From contig JAQFVV010000348.1 of assembly GCA_028023455.1 (NCBI GenBank), forward strand, positions 312,001-376,000: DNA of 64,000 bases. The letters are read 5' to 3'. Of the stretch, positions 30,301 to 41,940 are shown piece by piece; the first letter of the stretch is position 1, and each line of letters begins with the position of its first letter. Below the pieces are notes generated by a model that was given only the letters and a program-made list of their open reading frames with translations, was not told the DNA's origin and ran no database searches. The position numbers and the translations under genes were made by a program. Source of the DNA: Epiperipatus broadwayi. Its lineage: Eukaryota > Onychophora > Udeonychophora > Euonychophora > Peripatidae.

Positions 30301-30611
30301 GTCCCTTTCTGCTTGGAGTGAGACATGTCATCAACTCCTGCCTTTCCTTGCACAGGAATACCATCTTCAACCTCCAAGAATCCATAGAAACAGGGGTCTT
30401 TGCAACTATTAGATTATCAGTTTTCCTCATCTATGCACTCTGGTTGCTCCGATGTGCCATTATTTTTGACCAGAGTGTCCACTCAGTGAATCAAAAGCTA
30501 TTGGACCTAATTCACTCTCTCAAAACCAGAGATACCAAACTAGCCCCACCTCCACTCCTCACAGACACTTGGGCAATCCTCCAACTCCCATCCTCTCAGC
30601 CTCTGTCATAG
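27369..30611 (+). pseudogene. LINE B ORF2: endonuclease-reverse transcriptase, multiply broken
   Basis: Pieces in order: an endonuclease start (VVGLNIQGLNSI, near 27376), a middle part (27438-27746), GDFNM (near 27793) and the C-terminal endonuclease part (27804-28076, ending in FSDHKAL). The RT N-terminal part is 28155-29024, then the FDSV region (29025-29215, entered through an in-frame stop at 29022), then QGSPLS and the palm (29222-29812). In the palm the catalytic box reads YVDN instead of YMDD, so the second Asp is lost. The C-terminal part is 29826-30611. The Cys/His cluster is degraded but visible. Frame changes lie near 29215 and 29790. It aligns along its length with LINE A ORF2. 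Confidence 0.82.
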
Positions 30612-30850
30612 GACTCAATCATTCAAATGTTTGTGACCCATGCGGTGCTTGCCCAATGAAGACATGCATCTCGGACTGGCCTGGACTACACACCATTTCC
30701 CCATTCCACTCCATTTTCACATGTATCCTTCCCCTCTTACCATGTTGCTTCTGAAATTTCAATTTATCATATAATCACTCTCTTGTTAACCTTTTGCTAA
30801 TTATATTTCTATCTGGTTTTTTTTTATGAATAAACTTTCATCACTGAGAA

Positions 30851-32877
30851 AAAAGGATTATAATATTATTATGAATTTTTTTCTGAATTACTTTTGTTGA
30901 TATCCTTTTTTATTGTTATTAAAGTATCATGCATTTATGAAAGTCTATACTAAAAATATGTGTTATTAGGGTATATTATATATGATTCACTAGTATTCAT
31001 GATGAGGCTTAAAATCAAGTGATTCACTAATAGCTATGATAAGATTTGAAATTAAGTATCATTTATTACATCAAGTTTATTAAAGATATAGTATGAATGA
31101 TTTACTTTTTTTTTTTTACATTTTGAAAGGATTTTATTTAGAAAATTGTTAGTATATGTCTGTAATGTTTCTATTGAATAGAGTTTCTTATTAATTAATA
31201 AATTTTATTATAATCATTATCAGACATTTGTTATGGAAGTGGGGGGGCGTAATTTTTACAAACAAATTTTACATCTTCCTCTTTATCAACTGTAACTTCT
31301 TTGGAAACTGAAATTTCCATGATGATAGCCTAATATCAGATACAGAGATTGTGGTTTTGATGATCTTGATTTTTTAAGTAAAAATAGTATATTGCAAACA
31401 AGCACCATGTGGAACTTTTCGAAATTACTTCTGTGTGCATTAGATAAGAATTATTTCTGTCTTCATTTATAACTAATTATGAAAGGACTAATTTTAAAGA
31501 CAAGTCTGGTTTGGGTAATGGGTGTTACATATGGGAGAAACAGTTATACTACATTTGCTAATGAGCATTTTTTAATATTGTATCATCAAAGCCATTGCCA
31601 CTGTCATTTTTATATGAAAAATTTATTAATTTTGATTTATCTTTAACAAAGTGATTTATTTATAAATAAAAAATATCTTTATCATAACTTAATCAGTTTT
31701 CTATATTAATATATAAGTAAAACAGCCTTTTCCAATATATTTTATTCTATAGGGTAAAGATCTGTCTAACAATCTCTTTTGGAATTTTGTATGCATTTAT
31801 TAATATTTTTATTAGTAGTGCAAAATCTCAGTCTGAATTTATAGTAAGTTCAGTTAAATAATCTGTTCTCTTAATTACAATTTGTCTTTTATACTTATTA
31901 ATCATGTTTTTGCTACTAATACTTTGAAAACCCTTTTTGTGGCTTATATTGCCGAGAAAATTATCAACGCTATATAAATAAAAGAGCATGATTTTCTAAA
32001 TTTACACTTAATGTATGCCACCAACTACAGTTCTTTTCATTCATTACTGAGCCATTTATTCTAAGCTAGTCTAATTACTAAATATTATATATTATAGTGC
32101 TACAATCATTTTTATATTTTTTATATTATTGAAGATATGAGCTAGAATTAAAAAAACCCCCACAAAGTTTTGAACACAAATCAACTCCCATAAAGCTGAG
32201 TCACAGAAATATATGATCTGGTATCAGATTTATATAATTATCAGCATATGTATCCAGTCTATGGAAAGGCTGTCATTTTTGTAATTGGTTTTTTTAATTG
32301 GTTGCTTTGACAAATTACTTCCTTTGCATAAAATGCTTCGTAAAAAATTACATTATTGGCGGAACAAATAATTATTTTTTTTTTTTGAAAAATATTCCCT
32401 CTAACAAAGAAATGTCTTACTTGCATATCATGTGACAGATTTAGGGATTTTATATATAAGGTGCATGTGAGTTGACTTAAATTCAATTCTAGACTACTAT
32501 CATAAAATCTTAAAGAAGTTAAATACTGAATACATAATTGCATTAGTACCAGCTTTGAGTTCAAAATCTTCACTGATGAAAGAAACAATAAAAGCTAGTC
32601 TTGGAATATACACATTGTAGCAGTAAAACTTAATATGTATTGACCATTCATACTTATGATAGATGGCTCTGGAGTAGAGTGAAAATAACAGCTCTCAGAG
32701 CCATCACTTTTTTTAACAATCACTCCTCTCTTCCAATAATTGTAAATTGTTCTTATAGTGTTTTTCTTTGTGAATTTTAACCTCTAGAATTACAATTATT
32801 ATTCATATTGTTAATGTTTATATATTTTATCACTTCAAATGTTTAAACTTTTGTATTTTATGGTTTTATTTTTTTAG
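30851..32877. other. AT-rich presumed intron, nothing recognised
   Basis: No recognisable repeat or exon. A short inverted repeat (gatggctctggag with ctctcagagccatc) lies at 32662-32705, just outside the next exon. The sequence ends in a pyrimidine-rich tract and acceptor (tttttttag) at 32869-32877. Confidence 0.5.
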
Positions 32878-33100
32878 ATCTATGAAACTATTTTAGTTCG
32901 CCATGGGTTGATGATTGTTGGAGAGACTATGGGAGGGAAAACATCTGCATATAAACTTCTTGCTAAAGCATTAACTGAAATAAGTGAGAAAAAACTTATG
33001 GATGAAAATGCAGTTTTATTTAAAATTATAAATCCAAAGGCTATTAGTATGGGTCAGTTGTATGGATGTTTTGATCCAGTCTCACATGAATGGTCTGATG
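32878..33100 (+). CDS. Axonemal dynein heavy chain, exon with AAA2 P-loop
   Basis: Encodes [18 protein letters not shown] and onward. GETMGGKTS is the Walker A (P-loop) of the second AAA+ module. It is followed by [20 protein letters not shown] and WSDG, one of the most conserved stretches of dynein heavy chains. Acceptor tttttttag and donor gatg|gtaaga are clear. The exon is 223 bp and ends after the first base of a codon, matching the next exon. Role by family: force-generating ATPase of ciliary or flagellar dynein arms. The protein resembles the single-headed inner-arm group (DNAH7/DNAH3/DNAH12-like), but I cannot fix the paralogue. The preceding exon was not found in the window. Confidence 0.93.
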
Positions 33101-33189
33101 GTAAGATAGTTTCCATTATCAGAATGAATGATTGCTACTATAATATTATGAAGTTTTAATGTTTGCATTGAGTACTAAATGCATGTAGA

Positions 33190-33296
33190 AACTATTGTGT
33201 ATGAATATATATATATATATATATTATGGAAACTAACATTCATATATGCAATATATATATATTATGGAAACTAACCTTCACACATGCAATATAAAT
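33190..33296. repeat. 47-bp tandem duplication with TA repeat
   Basis: The phrase atattatggaaactaac followed by ttca.a.atgcaat occurs twice (near 33220 and 33258), each beside a run of ta dinucleotides. Confidence 0.75.
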
Positions 33297-33744
33297 AGAC
33301 ATGCACCCCCCAATCAATGAATGTCTTAAAAGCATAGGCAGTTTACCCATATTTAAAGCGTATTCTTAAATAAGCCAACATTTACTGACTATGCTAGAAA
33401 CAGAGCATAATCTTATTCAGAGCCAAATTTTAAAATTTTTATATTACTAATTATTACATCTATAAAAAATAATTTGATTTATTATTGCAGGTATATAAAA
33501 GTGAGTAGCTTTCTCTTCTCTGTGATATATGATTTGAATGGTATGAATAGTATGCTGATTTAAATATCTGACTCATAAATAAGATCAAGCTCCATTTCTA
33601 GTATGGTCAATGAATATTGGTTTATTTAAGAATAAGCTTTAAATATGGGTGAACTGCATATACTTTTAAAAAATTTATAGACAGGGAAATATATTGTTAT
33701 TTATAATGCATGTGTTAAGGTTGATTTCTTTCATATAGTTTCAT

Positions 33745-33955
33745 ATACATATAGGGGATTTGAACACAAACTATAATAAATCATGTATATATGATTTTAA
33801 TTTCAATGATAATAATGTAAAAATATTACAAAATGTAAAAAATAACAATAAAAGGAAAATAAAGGAAGCTATGCTTATATATAAATACAAGAAAGTCTTA
33901 ATCAAAAGGCAGGCAGCAAACGTTAAGGTCATGGAATTATGGGAAAGTTAACCTT
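33745..33955 (+). pseudogene. C-terminal fragment of a Penelope-like GIY-YIG protein
   Basis: The open frame includes DFNFNDNNVKILQNV and NNKRKIKEAML, then RQAANVKVMELW. Penelope-type RT/GIY-YIG proteins typically end in a segment with (N)VKIL, then KR.IKE followed by N..R and a final W. The fragment at 61540-61700 is similar. The rest of the element is absent upstream. It stands isolated inside an intron, so it is a dead end piece rather than a gene. The family assignment rests on motif memory only. Confidence 0.5.
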
Positions 33956-35295
33956 TCAAAGAATTATTTGACAAAGACTGGAGGATAGTTGAAAGCACTC
34001 CTAAGTGACAATTATATTTTTTATCCTTTTTAAAATTTTTGATTACTGTATTTACTAATATTTAATTATATGATTACATATATATATTGTACAGGTTCAG
34101 ACATCTTTTAAAATTAAAGCTGATCTGACCCTACGATTTTATTTTAATTTCACCCTATATATATATATTTTAAAGAAGAGAGTAAAAAATGTAATTGTTT
34201 TTTATTTGTTTAAATTAATGTAATAATAAGTAAAATTCCTTGATTTATTACTTAGGATGTTAATGTTCATAAAGAAAAAATTGGAGAAAACAAAAATGCT
34301 GTGTTAATTATTTTTTTTTGGTAGTAGAAAAAAAAAAACTTTCTACAAAAAACTTTACTGTTTGAAGAGAACATTAATATACCCATTGGAATGAACTGCT
34401 GGATTATTTTCATTCGTAAATAATTTTGTCTTCAAAAAAGTAAGCCGAATTGAATAACAAAGATAAATTTGTGGGATTTAAAAAAACCCAGCTAAGGTGG
34501 AAAATTGCAAATCTCATTATTATGGAATAAAAACCGATGTTTTGTTGATTTAATAAAAACTAATTAGTAAACTAATCAAAGTTGTAATTATATAACCGCC
34601 TTCAAACTCCAACTTGAAAAGTGTCCTGTATTATCGATATTAACTAAGTAAGATAAAAAATTATTATCTGTCATCCTTTACATAATTTCACATTCCTGCC
34701 AATTCATGAACCGGTAATGGGAAAACAATTCCAGAATATAGATCCAGCAGAGCAACTATCTTATGGATCTAAAAAAAAAAAAAAAGGTTCAAACGTAGAT
34801 TTAATGAAGTACTAATTAAAATCTGAAGAAATGATAAAAGTCATTTTAGTGAAATTAAAAAGCCTTTGATAAAATCAATAATAATATTGCTAGCAAATAT
34901 TAAAGTTAATATTTATTTAATATAATTAATAATTTAAATATGTTATTTTCTTTTTAAATACACGCCCATATATATTTATCTCTTCTTAATATAATTTTTT
35001 TTTGAATACTAAAGCACATAGAAACAAAATGGATTTATTATTTATATTCTTATAATTAAATAATAATGATTACATGAATTGCTTTGTATTGTAATTAAAC
35101 TTATTGAAGTTTGTAATTTAAATACAAGCTAATTAATTAAATGAATTTTCTCCAATATGGTTGCATTATATTTTCTTTCATTTAATGCGCTGGATTCATC
35201 ACTAGATATTATATAAATTTTGTGTTATGTTATTTACGTTATTATAGGTGTTCATTTTCTTCTCTCATTCCAAATTTAAATACACATACCTAACA
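33956..35295. other. AT-rich intron sequence, nothing recognised
   Basis: No conserved frame or clear repeat structure beyond short A/T runs. Confidence 0.5.
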
Positions 35296-35435
35296 CATAT
35301 CCTGCTACACAAGGCTATGTTTTCATTTGAGCTAGTGGTAGATATACAAGGAGCTAACATGTAAGAAGCTAGGTAGAAATTTGAACTCAATCTATAGATG
35401 TTTTCTTTATTTAGAATGACACTCTAATCTCAGTA
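35296..35435 (+). repeat. Possible tRNA-derived SINE
   Basis: Contains gagctagtgg (35329-35338), which resembles a tRNA A box, and about 40 bp later a T-arm-like segment, tagaaatttgaactcaatcta-like (35373-35393), matching the B-box pattern. A TA microsatellite follows, as is common at SINE tails. The same gagctagtgg word and a T-arm-like hairpin occur near the 3' ends of LTR-like copies A to C. Confidence 0.4.
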
Positions 35436-35436
35436 T

Positions 35437-35439
<3 letters not shown>

Positions 35440-35494
<55 letters not shown>
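35440..35494. repeat. TA dinucleotide repeat
   Basis: Over 50 bases of alternating t and a. Confidence 0.95.
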
Positions 35495-35497
<3 letters not shown>

Positions 35498-35709
35498 AAT
35501 ATCTCTAGTGGTAGGGTATACTCTCTCTATATTTAGAGATGTTTGATGGGAATGGTGGTCATGAAATATATCTGAATACTTAGTCTGACCAACATTAGTT
35601 AGGATATTGTTTTATTTAAAAAATAATTTTTTATTCCTGACATCCATTCATTGCATGCTGTATCTCTTTTTACATTGTAATAAAAAAAAATATATATTTG
35701 AAAACAGAG

Positions 35710-35960
35710 GAGGCCTGTTTCATTTGATCTCTTAAATGTAGGGCTTGAGTACCTTTATTTATTATCAACTAGACCTGAGATAGGCCCATTTTCATTTGGT
35801 GCTTTAAACATAAGGCTCAAATATATTTATTTACCAGTATCTAGACTTCAGATAAGCCAGTTTTATTTGTCAACTTATGTGTAGTATGAATAATTCAATT
35901 TACCTGAGATGTGTTTCATTTTCATTTGGTAAACTAATGTGTTAGGCAGTTTTTGATAAT
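35710..35960 (+). repeat. 71-72 bp tandem array, probable leader of an older LTR element
   Basis: Units start near 35711, 35783, 35855 and 35911. Each contains an atttgg-like start, then about 12 bases, then atgtg or acataagg and gctcaa/gcttga. The pattern resembles the repeated motif in the leader of the gag-only LTR element (atttggcacatcaatgtggc). A decayed gag-like frame lies just beyond that element at 42290, so this array and that frame may be two halves of one older element (inference). Confidence 0.5.
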
Positions 35961-36004
35961 CATATCATTTGGAGCTTAAATGGGTGTGTCCAATATATAT
36001 ATAT

Positions 36005-37932
36005 TGTACCAAAGTACATTGATATGTAATTAATTTATTATGAATTTCATGCTTAAAAATATAAAAGTTTAATATTAGAGAATAAAATGTAAAAACTAAA
36101 GAGTAGGGGGGGGGGAATTTTGTATTGAATAAAATAAACTGTAAACGCTGTTTAAAATAATAAGTTGTTTAAAATAATAAGCTGTTTAAAATAAAATATT
36201 TTTTTTGTTTAAAAGAAGAAAAAAATCTTGTAATAAATAAATGATTTAATATTTTTTAAATGAATTTTTAATAAAATAATAAAGAGATTTCGTTTTATTT
36301 TATAATAAAATAAATAAATATATGTGCATGTGTGTATGCAATTTTTAATAAAAAGTAGATGCTAGAAGCTGATTTTATTTCACTAGACGAAGAATGCTGC
36401 TGCTAAAAATAAAGTTTTCCATTGTTTAAAAAAGTATAAATAGCTCAATTTTGTTCATTCTTGGTTCTGACTTTCATATTTTAATAAAATATTTTGAAGT
36501 AATATTTCTAAAAATGTTGCACTGTTAAACCAACGTATTTGCAGTTGACCAAAAGCCACTCTCTACGCATCTAAGATCTGCGATTAGTTCGGAAAGTAAT
36601 TATGTTGAAATAGACTAAATGGACAGCGGAGTGCGGGGAATGCCAAACCAGCCACGGAAATCATAACAAGTCACAGGGTCCATGAAGGAATCAATTTAAC
36701 TGGATGTCGATGATTTAAGAAATAATTCCATTATACTGTTTCTGTCGTATACAAAAACCTAGGTAATTATTTGACTTTGATATGTAAATATTTCCAATTT
36801 CTTCTTAAAAATAAAGATAGACTTTATTGAAAGAACTTTTGAACTTTTTGAATTAAACTTAAAAAAAAAGAATAAACTTTAAACTTCAAAAGATAATATT
36901 TGCAATAATAAAATAAGTAAAAGCAGCTTCTATTAAATAATATTTTTGGCATGCACGTATGTGTGATTTGATTTTTAAACTTAAAAAATAATAATAATAA
37001 AATATGATGTAACGTGTATAATTTATTTGCTCAAGTAATATATTAAAATGCTTATTTTAATCTTTAAAAAAAAAGAAGTGTATGTGTGTTTCATTATAAG
37101 ATAAAATGATGCATTTATTTTAAAATAATAAAGTAAAACATTTAAATTATTTTTCTTAAAATATTTATGTTTATTCTGATGCATGTGCGTAAATATAGAT
37201 ATTTATTTTCTTAATAAAAGTAGGTGGGAAAAAAAATCCAATCATTAATAATAGTATTTTAGAAAAGATTCGCCAAGTTAAATCTATAAATGTTTAGCAT
37301 TCAGTATAATGTTTTTATTATTAGTTTTAAAGGAGCGAAGTATTATTTTGAATGGTTCGGGGGAAATTATTTTAGTTTTAAATAAAAGTAGTAGTAGCTT
37401 AGAACAGGCGGGCATTTAAGATACCTTTTGTTTGTTTATTAGTGGGTGGTTGGAACCGATTGAGCTAGCGGATGTTTCAGGCACCAAATTATACTGATCA
37501 GATGGACATGCTAATTCTAAAGTAATTAGCTGGTGCCTAAGGGATTTTCTTTCTTCTTTTAAAAATAATAATAAAGTGTTTATTTGATTCAGTATATATT
37601 TGCTAGTCGAGTGTTGAATGTTATTAATGGTTCGCTATTGATAATATTTGACACTTTGCCTGAAAACCAACCATTTTTTGAAAGGGAAATTTAGGAGGAC
37701 AAAATACAATAAAATATTAGTTAATATTTTTATTTGTCGATGCTTAGTGTTCGTTATTTCCCGTAAGTTTAAGTAATGAATTTGTAAATAGTAAGTTTAT
37801 AGCATTAACAGTTTTGAAGGTAGTTTTTAAAGAAATAATAGTTAGTAGAAGTAGTCATTTTTTCGTTGTTTGTTGTTTGAAGTAGGTGGATTTTTTTAAT
37901 TAGCAGGTTGGGTCTTTTTGTTGGGTTGGTTT
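36005..37932 (+). repeat. 5' LTR of gag-only LTR retrotransposon
   Basis: A 1928-bp direct repeat of 40015-41940, differing only at scattered positions. It starts tgtaccaaagtaca, itself a small palindrome. TATA box tataaatagc at 36435, 430 bp in. Poly(A)-signal-like aataaa at 37570. The region between TATA box and LTR end is about 1.5 kb, an unusually long R-U5. The end ggttggttt is shared by both LTRs. The 5' flank is a TA run (aatatatatata), mirrored after the 3' LTR, so a target duplication is plausible but cannot be measured in simple sequence. Confidence 0.92.
36435..36444 (+). promoter_or_regulatory. TATA box of 5' LTR
   Basis: tataaatagc, repeated at the same LTR position in the 3' copy (40445). 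The spacing from the LTR start (430 bp) is close to that of the TATA boxes in LTR-like copies A to D (447-495 bp). Confidence 0.55.
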
Positions 37933-37935
37933 ATT

Positions 37936-38415
37936 TGGCACATCAATGTGGCATGAAACTTTTTTTTGGTGCATTTGATGTCGTGCAAAACTAGTTTATG
38001 TAGCGTGTCAATGTGGCCCAAGAATTAGACATTTTGAGTGGAAGAACCAACAATAGTTGTAGTTTAGGAGGGACACGGCATTATAACGTAGTTAGTTAGA
38101 CATTTATTAGGCACAGAATGTGGCCCAGCAGTTGTCATTTTAAGTGAATTAATAGAAGTTGTAGTTTGGAAGGGCAGATGGCACATTAACATAGTTAGTT
38201 GGATGTTTATTAGGCGCAGTAACATGGCCCAAAAGTTGTCATTTTAAGTGATAGGACCATAGTTGAATGGTCATTTGCACATTAACGTAGGACCAATGTA
38301 AAGGACAATTGGACATTGATGTAGAGATTTAAAGGAGCCTGAAAATAGTCATAGCAAATGATAAGATTACTATAAGACATAGTTGGAAATTCATTTGGCG
38401 AATCGATGTGGCTTG
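37936..38415 (+). repeat. Array of primer-binding-site-like motifs in the retrotransposon leader
   Basis: Three bases after the 5' LTR comes tggcacatcaatgtggcatg (37936-37955), placed exactly where a tRNA primer-binding site belongs. Similar words follow: tggtgcatttgatgtcgtgc (37967), tagcgtgtcaatgtggccca (38001), aggcacagaatgtggcccag (38109), tggcacattaacatagttag (38179), aggcgcagtaacatggccca (38212) and tggcgaatcgatgtggcttg (38396). Part of the array has a composite period near 102 bp (units from about 38052 and 38153). Which copy, if any, is used for priming is unknown. Confidence 0.65.
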
Positions 38416-38725
38416 AAATTAGTTGTTTAAATAGAGTTATTTAGATGGAGGGTCAAAGTTGACCATTGTTATATATTAATAGGGGATATTTGCTGAAGAG
38501 AAGTGTAATAAAGGTATTGGTAGTATTTGTATTTTTTTCCCCGAACAGGCTAGCTTTGGTGTATGATAAAATTTGATTTTCATGGATGTTAGAAAGTAGA
38601 AACGTGTTTTTTTTAAAGATAAAAAAAATAACATGCACTCTGCATAGAATTAGAACTAAGAGGGTGGGGGTTGACTGTGCATGCATTGAAATAGATTTTT
38701 CTTTGTATCTAGATAAAATTTAAAT

Positions 38726-39851
38726 ATGATTAATAATATAGTGGAAGAAAGTGGTAGTGAAGGAGGGGCAATGTCGGAAGTAAGTCCAATATCTTTTAAA
38801 AATCCACAGTTAGTTGAAGGAAATGTTTTACAAATATTAGTAAACATGATGAAAGAGATGCGTGAAGATATAAATCTGAATCAGAAAATAATGAAACAAG
38901 AAATTAGTGAACTTAGGACAGAAATGAGGGAAATGAGACAGGAATTAATGGGAAGAATGGATGTAGGTCAGGAAGTAGTAGAAAAAATAAGGAAAGATGT
39001 GGATGAAGTAAGGACTGAAGTTTTAGAATTAAAAGAAAATATGGGAGAATTAAAGGAGGAGTTAAATAAGGGAAAGGTAAATCAATTTAAAGTAGGGAGT
39101 ATAGAAGGAGGTAATGACAAAGAATTGGGAAATTTTGAAAGGAAAATAGAGGGCAAAGAGGATGTAAGGGCTGAAATAAAAGAAATATGTAGTAATATGA
39201 TGGAAAAGATAGAGCAGAAAGTAAAACAGATTGGACAGAAGTGTGATGATTTTAGTTTCGGTGATAGGCAAGAATTACAGATAGATAAGTTTATGGAAAA
39301 GCAGTTTAGTGTTTAAAGTGGAAGAGAACCCGTTAAGGCATTTAGAAAGTTTAAGCCATTTGTTTTCATTTAAAAGATTGACAGAGGAAGATAAAGTTGT
39401 GGTAGCGAATGGTTACTTACAGGGGACTGCATGTAATTGGTGGAATACTATGGGTGATAGGCCGCAAATATTTGCTGAGTATAGAAATGTGATTTTGAGG
39501 GCATTTTGGAATGAGGCTAGGCAAGATGGTATGATGTATAAAATATCTCAGGAAAGATATGCAAGCACTCGGGAGGAAACTCATGCTCAATTTTTTTATC
39601 GACAGATAGCAAAGCTTAAGGCGTTAACAGCATTTCCAATGCCAGAGGGACAAATGATCAGAATATTGTGAAATAACATGCCGCCAGAGATACAGCATTT
39701 AATGTTAAGTAAGGACAGGTGTTCGATAGATGAGATGGCGGAATTTTTAACACAAGTCGATTACACTCGGGAACCTTTAGATAGATATAGGAAATGGGAT
39801 GGACAAAGTAATTTAATGGATAGAAAAAAAGAGCCACCTGATCGGTTATAG
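38726..39851 (+). pseudogene. gag-like gene of the LTR retrotransposon, frameshifted with one stop
   Basis: The first frame (38726-39316, 196 residues) is acidic, then strongly coiled-coil (repeated KEMRED, ELRTEMREMRQEL, KENMGELKEEL). The frame breaks at about 39310, consistent with a single-base loss in gtttaaa. A second frame (to 39671) carries a retrotransposon-gag-type domain: HLFSFKRLTEEDKV, GYLQGTACNWWN, then YRNVILRAFWNE. An in-frame tga at 39669-39671 interrupts it and the same frame continues to a stop at 39849-39851. No zinc knuckle is visible. Role by family: capsid protein packaging the element RNA. Both breaks mean this copy no longer encodes an intact protein. Confidence 0.82.
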
Positions 39852-39995
39852 AATAGAATTATAATGGGATGGGGGTTATAGTAAATAAATAAGAATCATG
39901 TATACAGTTAAAAAAATGTTAAGTAAATAAAACTAGATTGTTTATAAGTTTAAATTCTGAGAAAACTAAAATGCTCAGAATGATATTTTAGTTTC

Positions 39996-40014
39996 AGAGG
40001 AGGGAAGGAGATAA
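39996..40014 (+). promoter_or_regulatory. Polypurine tract
   Basis: agaggagggaaggagataa directly precedes the 3' LTR. It is purine-only except for one t, as expected for the plus-strand primer of LTR elements. Confidence 0.85.
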
Positions 40015-41940
40015 TGTACCAAAGTACATTGATATGTAATTAATTTATTATGAATTTCATGTTTAAAAATATAAAAGTTTAATATTAAGAGAATAAAATG
40101 TAAAAACTAAAGAGTAGGGGGGGGGATTTTTGTATTGAATAAAATAAACTGTAAACGCTGTTTAAAATAATAAGTTGTTTAAAATAATAAGCTGTTTAAA
40201 ATAAAAGATTTTTTTTGTTTAAAAGAAGAAAAAAATCTTGTAATAAATAAATGATTTAATATTTTTTAAATGAATTTTTAATAAAATAATAAAGAGATTT
40301 CGTTTTATTTTATAATAAAATAAATAAATATATGTGCATGTGTGTATGCAATTTTTAATAAAAAGTAGATGCTAGAAGCTGATTTTATTTCACTAGACGA
40401 AGAATGCTGCTGCTAAAAATAAAGTTTTCCATTGTTTAAAAAAGTATAAATAGCTCAATTTTGTTCATTCTTGGTTCTGACTTTCGTATTTTAATAAAAT
40501 ATTTTGAAGTAATATTTTTAAAAATGTTGCACTGTTAAACCAATGTATTTGCAGTTGACCGAAAGCTGCTCTCTATGCATCTAAGATCTGCGATTAGTTC
40601 GGAAAGTAATTATGTTGAAATAGACTAAATGGACAGCGGAGTGCGGGGAATGCCAAACCAGCCACGGAAATCATAACAAGTCACAGGGTCCATGAAGGAA
40701 TCAATTTAACTGGATGTCGATGATTTAAGAAATAATTCCATTATACTGTTTCTGTCGTATACAAAAACCTAGGTAATTATTTGACTTTGATATCTAAATA
40801 TTTCTGATTTCTTCTTAAAAATAAAGATAGACTTTATTGAAAGAACTTTTGAACTTTTTGAATTAAACTTAAAAAAAAAGAATAAACTTTAAACTTCAGA
40901 AGATAATGTTTTCAATAATAAAATAAGTAAAAGCAGCTTCTATTAAATAATATTTTTGGCATGCACGTATGTGTGATTTGATTTTTAAACTTAAACTTAA
41001 AAAATAATAATAATAAAATATGATGTAACGTGTATAATTTATTTGCTCAAGTAATATATTAAAATGCTTATTTTAATCTTTAAAAAAAAAGAAGTGTATG
41101 TGTGTTTCATTATAAGATAAAATGATGCATTTATTTTAAAATAAAGTAAAACATTTAAATTATTTTTCTTAAAATATTTATGTTTATTCTGATGCGTGCG
41201 GGTAAGTATAAATATTTATTTTCTTAATAAGAGTAGGAGGGGAAAAAATCCAATCATTAATAATAGTATTTTAGAAAAGATTCGCCAAGTTAAATCTATA
41301 AATGTTTAGCATTCAGTATAATGTTGTTATTATTAGTTTTAAAGGAGCGAAGTATTATTTTGAATGGTTCGGGGGAAATTATTTTAGTTTTAGAAAATAG
41401 TAGCAGTTTAGAACAGGCGGGCATTTAAGATACCTTTTGTTTGTTTATTAGTGGGTGGTTGGAACCGATTGAGCTAGTGGACGTTTCAGGCACCAAATTA
41501 TACTGATCAGATGGACATGCTAATTCTAAAGTAATTAGCTGGTGCCTAAGGGATTTTCTTTCTTCTTTTAAAAATAATAATAAAGTGTTTATTTGATTTG
41601 GTATATATTTGGTAGTCGAGTGTTGAATGTTATTAATGGTTCGCTATTGATAATATTTGACACTTTGTCTGAAAACCAACCATTTTTTGAAAGGAAAATT
41701 TAGGAGGACAAAATACAATAAAATATTAGTTAATATTTTTATTTGTTGATGCTTAGTGTTCGTTATTTGCCGTAAGTTTAAGTAATGAATTTTTAAATAG
41801 TAATTTTATAGCGCTAAGAGTTTTGAAGGTAGTTTTTAAAGAAATAATAGTTAGTAGAAGTAGTCATTTTTTCGTTGTTTGTTGTTCGAAGTAGGTGGAT
41901 TTTGCAAATTAGCTGGTTGGATTTTTTGTTGGGTTGGTTT
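40015..41940 (+). repeat. 3' LTR of gag-only LTR retrotransposon
   Basis: 1926-bp partner of 36005-37932, with scattered substitutions and small indels (for example in the aaacttaaactt stretch near 40990). TATA at 40445 and aataaa at 41579. The sequence beyond is aatatatatataatata, like the 5' flank. Confidence 0.92.

Larger units (their letters stand above)
25290..30850 (+). mobile_element. LINE B: decayed APE-type non-LTR retrotransposon with ORF1 and ORF2
   Basis: ORF1 (from about 25290 to 26667) is followed by a spacer and an ORF2 relic (27369-30611). A poly(A)-signal-like aataaa stands at 30829. Protein similarity to LINE A runs along the whole ORF2, but stops and frame changes are frequent, so it is older. 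The coding stretch is visibly richer in C and G than LINE A and the surroundings. The 5' end is uncertain; sequence from about 24900 may still belong to it. There is no long microsatellite tail. Confidence 0.82.
36005..41940 (+). mobile_element. Gag-only (non-autonomous) LTR retrotransposon
   Basis: Order: 5' LTR, PBS-like site and array, gag relic (38726-39851), polypurine tract (39996-40014), 3' LTR. The internal region is only about 2.1 kb and contains no protease, reverse transcriptase, RNase H or integrase. Established: gag-only elements with LTRs, PBS and PPT are known as non-autonomous forms that rely on pol from relatives. The LTRs are near-identical by eye, so the insertion is fairly recent. 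It sits in an intron of the dynein gene in sense orientation. Confidence 0.85.

Noticed and set aside
39295-39320. Programmed frameshift in gag
   Set aside because: The shift falls within gag, not at a gag-pol border, and a later in-frame stop also interrupts the frame; simple mutation is more likely.
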